The translations under genes were made by a program, and so were the position numbers. The notes beneath the pieces were generated by a model. That model worked only from the letters and a program-made list of their open reading frames with translations, had not been told where the DNA came from and made no database searches. From contig JANYJI010000065.1 in the NCBI GenBank assembly GCA_025358525.1, positions 1 through 33,012 on the forward strand: DNA of 33,012 bases. Reading direction: 5' to 3'. Position 1 is the first letter of the stretch. Each line of letters starts with the position of its first letter. Positions 17,388-25,091 of this stretch are shown one piece after another. Source of the DNA: Chloroflexota bacterium (GTDB lineage: Bacteria > Chloroflexota > Limnocylindria > Limnocylindrales > CSP1-4).

Positions 17388-18617
17388 CTACTTGACGGGA
17401 TCGATGATGACCCATTTGCCGTACCACTCGGTCTTTCCGACCTGGCCGTCGACCGGGTCTGCATACGGAGAGTCGGTCTCCAGGTACGGGCTGAATCGAA
17501 CCCATTTCCCCCCAGAGCGCCAGTCCGCAGACGTGAGGAAGGTATCGCGATGAGCCTTGGAGTTAAGGGGGTCGGTGAGATAGACGCCCACGATGTTGAA
17601 TGCCGATGACCCGGTCCTTGGATCGTCGCCCGTCACTTTGTAGCCCGTGATGACCTGGGCGTGACCGCCCGACAGCGCGAGAATCCCCACGGGCTTGCGG
17701 TGCGTGGCCAGCGCCACCACCGCGGTCTTCGTGGCGGCATCGAACGATGAATAGGCCTCATCGCGATAGACGCCCGCATCGACGCTGCCCCAGCCGTAGA
17801 AGTTGAGGGCGTTACGCCAGCCATGCGGGTCCGTGCCGGCGGAGCTGATGAGCATGGTCATGTGCTCGCGCTCGAAGGCGAGGATTGACTCCTGCGTCGA
17901 GTAGGAAGTGGTGGCCTGCCAGACGAATGCGGAAGCCGACCCAGCGTAGGTGATCGTGTTCAGCATCGATTCGGTCGAGGCTGCCGTGCACGCCGTGTAG
18001 TCGGGGTCCTGGTAGCGATCTGCCGCTGCGTTGTAGAGGTCGAACGTCCACGTGGCCGCCACCGGTGAGGAGGTGGGAGCCTCGCTAGCCGTAGGGGCGG
18101 GCGCAGCGGTAGGAGCGGGAGTCGGAGCGGGAGTCGGAGCCGGTGTCGGGACTGCGATCGGCGTGGGAGACGGGGTCGGCTTCGCGGTGGGGGCGACCTT
18201 GGCCTTGGCGGGCGACAATATCGGCTTCGGTTTGAGAGCGGCCTTCGCGGGCAACGATGTCGGCTGCAACGCTGGGGCTGCGGGCGCCGATGGGGGCGAC
18301 ATGACTTCCGTCGGCGCCGGGGACGCAGGCAGACCCGTTGCTGCCGCCGCTAGCAACAACACGGAGTTGGCAGCGTCCGCCTCAGCAAGCCCCAAAGCGG
18401 CATCGGCGCCGCCAAGGAGCCTTTCGGGGGCGTAATTGTGCGTCTCCGTCACGACGACCACCGCCGACGTGGGAGAGACGGCCTGGGTCCGAGGGATCGC
18501 CACACTCACCGCCGACAGAGCGACAGCCGCCGGAAGCAGAACGTCAAGAGCGAAGGACGCCGGACGGAAAGTCAATATTGGGTATCCCCTCTGAGTCGAG
18601 GGCCTCTCGGCCGCCAC
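17388..18617 (-). CDS. Secreted/anchored protein: hydrophobic N-terminus, Pro/Ala-rich linker, C-terminal C39-like (papain-fold) domain
   Basis: LDVLLPAAVALSAVSVAIP; PTPSPTPIAVPTPAPTPAPTPAPTAAPAP; DLYNAAADRYQDPDYTACTAASTESMLN...GTDPHGWRNALNFYGWG...KPVGILALSGGHAQVITGYK...LTDPL. Confidence 0.78.
   Translation of the reverse strand: MAAERPSTQRGYPILTFRPASFALDVLLPAAVALSAVSVAIPRTQAVSPTSAVVVVTETHNYAPERLLGGADAALGLAEADAANSVLLLAAAATGLPASPAPTEVMSPPSAPAAPALQPTSLPAKAALKPKPILSPAKAKVAPTAKPTPSPTPIAVPTPAPTPAPTPAPTAAPAPTASEAPTSSPVAATWTFDLYNAAADRYQDPDYTACTAASTESMLNTITYAGSASAFVWQATTSYSTQESILAFEREHMTMLISSAGTDPHGWRNALNFYGWGSVDAGVYRDEAYSSFDAATKTAVVALATHRKPVGILALSGGHAQVITGYKVTGDDPRTGSSAFNIVGVYLTDPLNSKAHRDTFLTSADWRSGGKWVRFSPYLETDSPYADPVDGQVGKTEWYGKWVIIDPVK
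18112..18147 (-). repeat. 12-bp tandem repeat GGAGCGGGAGTC (three units) encoding a (PTPA)n linker
   Basis: 18112-18123, 18124-18135, then degenerate 18136-18147. Confidence 0.85.
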
Positions 18618-18810
18618 GGGCCAGTCAACTAGAACCGGCCCGGGGAAAGACTACTCCGTGAATTGGGTGCGTTCACGCCTATCAGTAGTACCAAGTGTGC
18701 GCACCACCAACGGGGAGGGAGAGCACCGCTATCCGCTTATAGGGGCTATCCGGGTTGGGTCGACTCCGGACCGGCGCGCGCCACAAGCCGGAGTTCTTGT
18801 CCGTCGCGGG

Positions 18811-21189
18811 ATGACTAAGATGGCCGGACCCAATGTCCCACCTACCGCACGGAGGAATCGCGGCTTGCCCTGGTCGGACGAGACGCCCCGAGGACGACGG
18901 CTGACCCGCCTCAGCGCGGCCGAGACGGCCTTGTACCAGGACGACGCTGACCTGGAGGCCGGCGGCCCCGTGCATCTAGTTAAGGGCCTCGCTCAGAAAG
19001 CCATACCCAGGGGCGCGGTGATCCTGGGGTTCCTGTTCGTGCTGAACGCGGGCATGGCCGTCCTCCGGGACAAGGTTCTCGCCCACACCTTTGGCGCGGG
19101 CCCCGAACTCGATGCCTTCTTCACCGCCCTCTTCCTGCCCCAGCTAGTCCTGGAATTCCTGGTTGTTGGCGGGGTCGTGGGGCCATTCCTTCCGATCTTC
19201 GTGGGCCTGAAGGGCGAGGCGGAGGCAACGGCCCGGGACTTTGCTCGCACCATCCTTACCGGATCGATGATTGTCATGGCCGCGGCCATGGCCCTCGTCG
19301 TCATCTTCGCCCCACAGACCGCCTCGTTTGTGGCGCCCGGCTACGAGGGCAGCCAGCGCGAGCTGTACATCGGGCTGCTCCGGGTGATGGCCCTCGGCCA
19401 GATCGTCTTTGCGGCCTCGTTCGTGTTGGGCGAGGTACTCGTGGCGGAGCGGCGCTTCCTGTCCTACGGCCTGGGTGACTTCGCCTATAACGCCGGCATC
19501 GTGGCCGGAGCGTTGCTGCTCACGGGCGCGTTCGGCATCTATGGGGCGGCCATCGGTTTCCTCCTCGGTGCGCTGGGCCACCTGGGCATCCGCCTCGTCG
19601 GCATCTACGGGACCAGCTTCCGCCCCCAGCTGTCGTTGTCGCTCAGGACGAAGGGTTTGGGCGAGTTCGTTCGACTGTCGCTGCCCAAGATGATCAGCCA
19701 ACCGATGGGCACGTTGATGCTGATCTACTTCGGCTCGCTGGCATCGACTCTCGCCCCCGGCTCGGCCACCTCGTTCAACTTCGCCCGCAACTTCCAGAGC
19801 GTCGGCGAGAGTGTGGTCGGGCTGGCCTTCGCAACAGCAGCCTTCCCTGCCCTCTCCGCGGCGGCCGCCGCGGGCGACAAACGGGTCTTTAGGCGAGTTT
19901 TCAGGACAAATCTGGCCACGATCGCGTTCTTCTCGACCTGCGCCGGTATCGGCCTGCTCCTGTTCGGCGGGCTGGCCATCAGGATCCTGTTGAGCGGCGG
20001 CGCCTTCGACGAGACCGACGTCGCCCGGACCACCATGATCCTGATGATCCTGGCCATATCGATCCCCTTCGAGAGCCTTGTTGAACTCTTCGCCCGGGCA
20101 ATTTTCGCCACGCACAACACCGTCGAACCGACGGTCGCAGCGGCGACTGGGTTCCTAGCGGGAGTGGGCACGACCATGGCCCTCTCGTCGCCCGCAGGGC
20201 TGGCCGCCATACCGATCGGCTATGTGGCCTGCCGGGTTGCGCAGCTGACCGTCCTCGCGTTCTTCCTGCAGCCGCGGATGGCCCGCATGGGTGGCACGTC
20301 GCGCTGGTCGCAGGCACTCGTTCGCAATCGTTGGGGCGGCGTCCGGGGCGCCAATCGCCGAGCCATGCCCACCGGCCAACTCGTCCTGCTGGCGGTCCTG
20401 ATGGCGGCCCTCACCGGCGGCACGCTCTTCGCGGCGGCACAGGCGCTTAGCCACTCCTCCATCGGTGGCGAGCCGAAGACGACTCCATGGGTCCGTACCA
20501 ACGGCACCCGCGAGCCCGTCCTCACACCCCCGCCGGCGACCCCATCGGTTGTCCCCTCGGCATCTGGTCCGGTCTGGAGCGCGACGCCCTCCGGCACCCC
20601 CGGCATCTTCGTGATGGACCTCTATCGCGAAGGCGATTTCGTTAGCGAGTCAACGGACAAATGGTGCATTGCCGCGGCAATGCAGACGTCCATGAACATG
20701 ATGAGCGTCAGCCCCGACACCTCCCGTGACACCCAGGCCAAGCTCTTCGATCTGGCGGTCTCCATCGCCGGCTTGCAAGGCGGCGGCACTGACCCTGACG
20801 GATGGGCTGGAGGCCTCTCATCGCTTGGCTACGGCCGCTACTCGGTCGGCGCGAATGTAAGCATGGTCGCAGCGCTCCACACCGTGGCCAAGCAGATTCG
20901 CATCACCGAGCGGCCCGCCGGCCTCGTCGTCTGGAGGGGCTGGCATTCCTGGGTGGTGTCGGGCTTCACGGCCACGGCCGATCCCGCCCTCACGGACAAG
21001 TTCACGGTCCTTTCGCTGCGGATCGAGGACGTCTGGTATCCGCGGGTCTCGCACCTCTGGCCCAAGTCACGCGCGCCCGACGCGGACGTTGCAGTCAGCG
21101 CGCTGGCCCCTGACTACAAGCCCTGGCTGCAATCGGGCACGTGGCCCGGCCGCGACGGCAGGTATGTCTACGTTATCCCGGAGCTCTAG
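18811..21189 (+). CDS. MurJ/MviN-family lipid II flippase fused to an additional TM helix and a C-terminal C39-like domain
   Basis: Single uninterrupted ORF (18658..21189; ATG 18811 preferred): FVLNAGMAVLRDKVLAHTFGAGPELDAFFTALFLPQLVLEFLVVGGVVGPFLPIF is MurJ-like; extra TM TGQLVLLAVLMAALTGGTLFAAAQAL; C-terminus MDLYREGDFVSESTDKWCIAAAMQTSMNMM...GTDPDGWAGGLSSLGYGRY...RPAGLVVWRGWHSWVVSGF...IEDVWYPR. Confidence 0.87.
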   Translation: MTKMAGPNVPPTARRNRGLPWSDETPRGRRLTRLSAAETALYQDDADLEAGGPVHLVKGLAQKAIPRGAVILGFLFVLNAGMAVLRDKVLAHTFGAGPELDAFFTALFLPQLVLEFLVVGGVVGPFLPIFVGLKGEAEATARDFARTILTGSMIVMAAAMALVVIFAPQTASFVAPGYEGSQRELYIGLLRVMALGQIVFAASFVLGEVLVAERRFLSYGLGDFAYNAGIVAGALLLTGAFGIYGAAIGFLLGALGHLGIRLVGIYGTSFRPQLSLSLRTKGLGEFVRLSLPKMISQPMGTLMLIYFGSLASTLAPGSATSFNFARNFQSVGESVVGLAFATAAFPALSAAAAAGDKRVFRRVFRTNLATIAFFSTCAGIGLLLFGGLAIRILLSGGAFDETDVARTTMILMILAISIPFESLVELFARAIFATHNTVEPTVAAATGFLAGVGTTMALSSPAGLAAIPIGYVACRVAQLTVLAFFLQPRMARMGGTSRWSQALVRNRWGGVRGANRRAMPTGQLVLLAVLMAALTGGTLFAAAQALSHSSIGGEPKTTPWVRTNGTREPVLTPPPATPSVVPSASGPVWSATPSGTPGIFVMDLYREGDFVSESTDKWCIAAAMQTSMNMMSVSPDTSRDTQAKLFDLAVSIAGLQGGGTDPDGWAGGLSSLGYGRYSVGANVSMVAALHTVAKQIRITERPAGLVVWRGWHSWVVSGFTATADPALTDKFTVLSLRIEDVWYPRVSHLWPKSRAPDADVAVSALAPDYKPWLQSGTWPGRDGRYVYVIPEL

Positions 21190-21495
21190 GCCGGCTCGCA
21201 CCTGTGGGCCGCATGCGCCCCAGCCGCTCACTCCAACTGATCGCGGGCTAATTCGGGAGCCATAGCGGTGATGTCGCAGGGCGGGACAGGGCTCCTGGCT
21301 GCCCTTTCTTTCAGGCTATCTAGAGGTGACCGCTCGCCGTTTGCCCTGGTCTTGGACGGCAGACCCGCAGGACGAAACGCCAGGCGTCTCGAAGAACCAG
21401 CAGCCGCCCCCCACCCGTACCCCCTTATGCACCCCTTCGAATAGGAGGGGGCCGTTCGGAGAAGGATCCAGAGGCACGGATCCAGGAGAAATGAC

Positions 21496-22047
21496 ATGCG
21501 TCCCAGCTCACGGTGGACATCGTTTGCCGGCCTGGTGGTCGGTGTGGCTTTCGTCGCGACTGCGTGCTCGGCTGCCGTGGCAACCCCAGTGAACACGGCC
21601 GGAGGAGCTATGGCCACGCCCACCACGGCCGGTGTGGCAGGGGCCGGAGCTGCCAGCCTTACGTTGAGCTCAACCAACAACCCAACCCTCGGCTCCTACC
21701 TGACCGGCAAGACCGGCATGACGCTCTACATCCTTACCAAGGACACGGCCGACACGAGCACCTGCACCGGCAGCTGCGCGACCAACTGGCCGCCCCTCAC
21801 CGTCGCCGGCGGAGCGACCATAACCGGCCCCAGCGGTGCCATGGGCGCCTTCGCTACGAGCACCCGCTCTGATGGCACGGTCCAGGTCACATACAACCAC
21901 ATGCCGCTGTACTACTACGCTGGCGACTCCGCCGCGGGCGACACAAAGGGTCAGGCCAAGAACAACACCTGGTTCGTGGCGCCGCTCAGCGGCTCCGTCG
22001 GGGCAATGAGCCCGGCCGCCAGCCAGTCCGCGAGCAGCGGCTACTGA
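21496..22047 (+). CDS. Secreted repeat lipoprotein, PF03640/COG4315-like
   Basis: Signal peptide ending ATAC; LGSYLTGKTGMTLYILTKDTADTSTCTGSCATNWPPLTV...VTYNHMPLYYYAGDSAAGDTKGQAKNNTWFVAPLSG; GGAG SD. Confidence 0.88.
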   Translation: MRPSSRWTSFAGLVVGVAFVATACSAAVATPVNTAGGAMATPTTAGVAGAGAASLTLSSTNNPTLGSYLTGKTGMTLYILTKDTADTSTCTGSCATNWPPLTVAGGATITGPSGAMGAFATSTRSDGTVQVTYNHMPLYYYAGDSAAGDTKGQAKNNTWFVAPLSGSVGAMSPAASQSASSGY

Positions 22048-22085
22048 TAGCGCGGCGGCCCAGAGCCGCCAACCAGTAGCCACAA

Positions 22086-22115
22086 GGAACCCGCTGGGCC
22101 CGCCCGGCGGGTTCC
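22086..22115. terminator. Bidirectional terminator-like hairpin between convergent genes
   Basis: GGAACCCGC - 12 nt - GCGGGTTCC, between stops at 22047 (+) and 22122 (-). Confidence 0.65.
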
Positions 22116-22121
22116 GCCGTG

Positions 22122-22985
22122 CTACGGCAGAAGAACGGCCGCGAATGCCTCGGCGATGGCCCTGTAGCCACGGGCATTGGCGTGGAAGTCCGGCCCCAAT
22201 GGCGGCGGCGCCGCCCCCCACGTCCATTCGCAAGCCAGGGCAACGTTCACCGGCACCGGGCCCGCGTTGAGCAACTCCACGACGGTCTCGAAGTCCGTCG
22301 TCCGAAAGACCCCTTGCACGTCGGCCAGTCGCAGACCCGCGGCGCGGTAGATTTCGGTGAAATGAGCGTTGATCGGCACGACCGCGTCCCAGACTGATGA
22401 TCGAGCGATGGCCTGGCCCTCAGGACCGAGGAGCCACATCGTCAGGAATGGATCGTAGATCGTCATGCCCACGATAGGCACCTGTGGCCCCGCTGCCTGC
22501 TGCAGCCGGTCCAGGATTCTGGGCAGATTGCGGCTGATGTTGGCCATCCCCACGGGGATCGCTTCCATCGTGTACGCCGGCAGGTCGTTGAAGCCGATGT
22601 CGAGAGTGACGAACTCAACCGAGCCGCGATGCTCGCGCAGGAAGGCGACCGCTTCGTCGAGCTGACTGCCTTGGGTGTAGGTCGTCAGGCTGCCATCGAT
22701 CATCGTCGTAGTCGACTCGCCCGGGTAGCCAAGCTTGACCGTCCGAAGGTTCGGCGAGTGCCTTCGCGCGATCGAGGAGAGTTGGTCCGCGTAGCCCTCG
22801 TCGGTGCGGAACTGCGACTCCTCGCGGCCGATTGGCTGCACGCCCGTAGCCAGCGAGTCGCCAAGCGACAGGTAGTACGTGGGGGCCGCGTCGTGGGTCA
22901 TCGTAGGACCAGCGTCCCCGAGGTGCGTTTCCATCTCGGCGAGCCTACCAGCCACGGCTGCCGACGAGTGTCGCCTGGCAGACAT
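22122..22985 (-). CDS. SGNH/GDSL-family hydrolase
   Basis: YYLSLGDSLATGVQP (block I GDS), TLDIGFNDL (N/G block), C-terminal DFHANARGYRAIAEA; true start uncertain (22985, 22934 or 22901). Confidence 0.85.
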   Translation of the reverse strand: MSARRHSSAAVAGRLAEMETHLGDAGPTMTHDAAPTYYLSLGDSLATGVQPIGREESQFRTDEGYADQLSSIARRHSPNLRTVKLGYPGESTTTMIDGSLTTYTQGSQLDEAVAFLREHRGSVEFVTLDIGFNDLPAYTMEAIPVGMANISRNLPRILDRLQQAAGPQVPIVGMTIYDPFLTMWLLGPEGQAIARSSVWDAVVPINAHFTEIYRAAGLRLADVQGVFRTTDFETVVELLNAGPVPVNVALACEWTWGAAPPPLGPDFHANARGYRAIAEAFAAVLLP

Positions 22986-23141
22986 CCAGCCGCGCAGATG
23001 AGGTCCTGACCGGCGATACTGGCCCTGACAACGAGGCCTGGGAAGCAGGCGTTAACGGCAATCCGGCCGAGCGGGACCGAGCCGCATTCAGCGGGGCGAG
23101 GCGAGGCGACGGTTCGGACCGACAACGGGAGGCGCTCGCCG

Positions 23142-24539
23142 GTGCTCGACGTGGGCAAGGGAATCGAATCGATCGTCGACGAGGTGCCCCTGGCCGCCGT
23201 CCCGACGCACGATTCGGACGGGCGTCCCACCAAGCCCCTACCACTCGGCCACTTGATCCGGATTTCGCTCTACTGGCTTGGCATTTCCGCGGTCTGGAGC
23301 GGCATCCTGGACATCGTCAACAATCGCCTCCAGTTCACCCACCTTGTGCCCAAGGGCGGGGAGGGGCTGGGCGCGTTCCAGATTGCGCTCGCCGGCACGT
23401 TGATCGCCATCCTCGTCCAGCCGACCGTCGGGACCATCAGCGACTACACCATGACCCGCTGGGGCCGGCGCAAGCCGTACATATTCATTGGTGCTGCCCT
23501 CGACGTGGTCTTTTTGTGGGGCGTGGCCACGTCCAATACGCTGCCGGCAATTGCCGCCTTCGTCACAATGCTCCAGTTCAGCTCCAACTTCGCCCAGGGG
23601 CCGTTCCAGGGGTACGTGCCCGACCTCGTCCCGGCCAAGCAGGTGGGACTCGCCTCGGGACTGATCGGCCTCATGGCCGCTCTGGGCAACGTGGTCGGGT
23701 ATACGGTCTCGGCCGTCGCCCTAACGCTCAGCCAGCACGACCCCAACGCCTTCGTCTACGGCACGATGGCGATCGGCGTGGTCGAGTTCCTGACGATGGT
23801 TAGCGTGGTCCTGTCTGTTGACGAGGGCAAGGTAGTCAAGGCTCGCAACGGGCGATCCTGGTTTGCCATCGCCCGCGAAGCATGGGGCACCGACATCCTG
23901 CGGGAGCGCAGCTTCCTGTGGCTGGTGGGCTCGCGGTTCTGCATCCTCACCGGGGCGGCCCTCTACCCGATCATGGCTACGTTCTACCTGGCTCAGGTCT
24001 TTGGCCTGGACCAGGAGGCCACGGGCAACACGAAGCTGGTCCTGCTCGCCATCGTCGGTCTGTGCGTGACGCTCTCGGTCGTGCCCTCCAGCCGGCTATC
24101 CGACAAGGTCGGCCGCAAGAAGGTGATCTACGCCTCGTGCCTTGCGGGCGGCGTGGGACTTGGAATTGGAGCGGTCGCGCCCGTCCTCCCAGTAGCCCTT
24201 GCCGGCGCCGCGTTGTTTGCCGTCGCCGCGGGTGCCTTCCTGGCCGTGGATTGGGCACTCATGAGCGACATCGTCCCCAAAGCCTCGACCGGCCGATACA
24301 TGGGCATCTCCAACGTTGCGACAGCCTCGGCCGGCACGGTGGCCCTGGCCCTGGGCGGCGCCGCCGTCATGGATTCAGTGAACCACGCCTTCGGCTATGG
24401 GACCGGCCCACGTGCCGCCCTGGGCTTCGGGGTGGTGTGCTACCTCCTGGGCGCATTGCTGCTCAAGCCCGTGGTGGAGCGCCGCAGAGAACTCGAGGCC
24501 GGATCGCTCGAGAGCGGCCCCCTCGGAGCGGCCTCGTAG
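23142..24539 (+). CDS. MFS transporter (SLC45/GPH-like)
   Basis: 465 aa with about 12 hydrophobic segments; VQPTVGTISDYTMTRWGRRKPYIFIGA and SSRLSDKVGRKKVIYASCLAGG MFS signature loops. Confidence 0.88.
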   Translation: MLDVGKGIESIVDEVPLAAVPTHDSDGRPTKPLPLGHLIRISLYWLGISAVWSGILDIVNNRLQFTHLVPKGGEGLGAFQIALAGTLIAILVQPTVGTISDYTMTRWGRRKPYIFIGAALDVVFLWGVATSNTLPAIAAFVTMLQFSSNFAQGPFQGYVPDLVPAKQVGLASGLIGLMAALGNVVGYTVSAVALTLSQHDPNAFVYGTMAIGVVEFLTMVSVVLSVDEGKVVKARNGRSWFAIAREAWGTDILRERSFLWLVGSRFCILTGAALYPIMATFYLAQVFGLDQEATGNTKLVLLAIVGLCVTLSVVPSSRLSDKVGRKKVIYASCLAGGVGLGIGAVAPVLPVALAGAALFAVAAGAFLAVDWALMSDIVPKASTGRYMGISNVATASAGTVALALGGAAVMDSVNHAFGYGTGPRAALGFGVVCYLLGALLLKPVVERRRELEAGSLESGPLGAAS

Positions 24540-24614
24540 CGGCCTCGTAGCTGGCAAAGATCCGGCGAGCTTCCTCGAATGCGCAGGATCGTCGCTGAAT
24601 CGCACTTGTCGACG

Positions 24615-24637
24615 TTGGCCACGTCAGCGGTGGCCAA
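24615..24637. terminator. Hairpin downstream of the MFS gene
   Basis: TTGGCCAC - GTCAGCG - GTGGCCAA, perfect 8-bp stem. Confidence 0.45.
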
Positions 24638-25091
24638 GGTGAAGCGATTGGTACTGGCCTCGCCAGTCTGCCCTCCTCGATGGTCGTGGACTATAGGAAC
24701 GTCCCGTATCCCCCATTTGGACCAGAAAGCTCCACGGCGCCGTCGCCGATACCACCTCCGGAGGCGCCTCTAGAGTGCGTTCACTTTGCGGCCGCTTGGG
24801 TTGCCCGTCGCTCGCGACGCCCGCGGGTCCAATCGAGAGCGCCATTACCGGGATGTTCCTGGCTAGCCACTCGTTCCAGCCGGCCGGTCACGAAGGCTCG
24901 AACGGCAACGCTGGAATCGTACTGACGGACACTTCCCACGGGACGACGTTGTCGGCGTGGACCAGCCACGTCACGACAAGCGGGACCGGCCCGGCTCGTG
25001 GTGCATGCCCGTGCGTGGGGCGCGGCCCACTCCCCGTCGCCCGTGCCCGCGCCCAGGCCCGTGCCCAAGAGGACTTCGGGGGTCGGCTCCG

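Noticed and set aside
19144-20115. 323-aa minus ORF antisense to the MurJ gene
   Set aside because: Gly/Arg/Glu-rich shadow of a membrane protein gene.
24523-24555. 11-bp tandem duplication AGCGGCCTCGT spanning the MFS stop codon
   Set aside because: Real but trivial short duplication with no predicted consequence.
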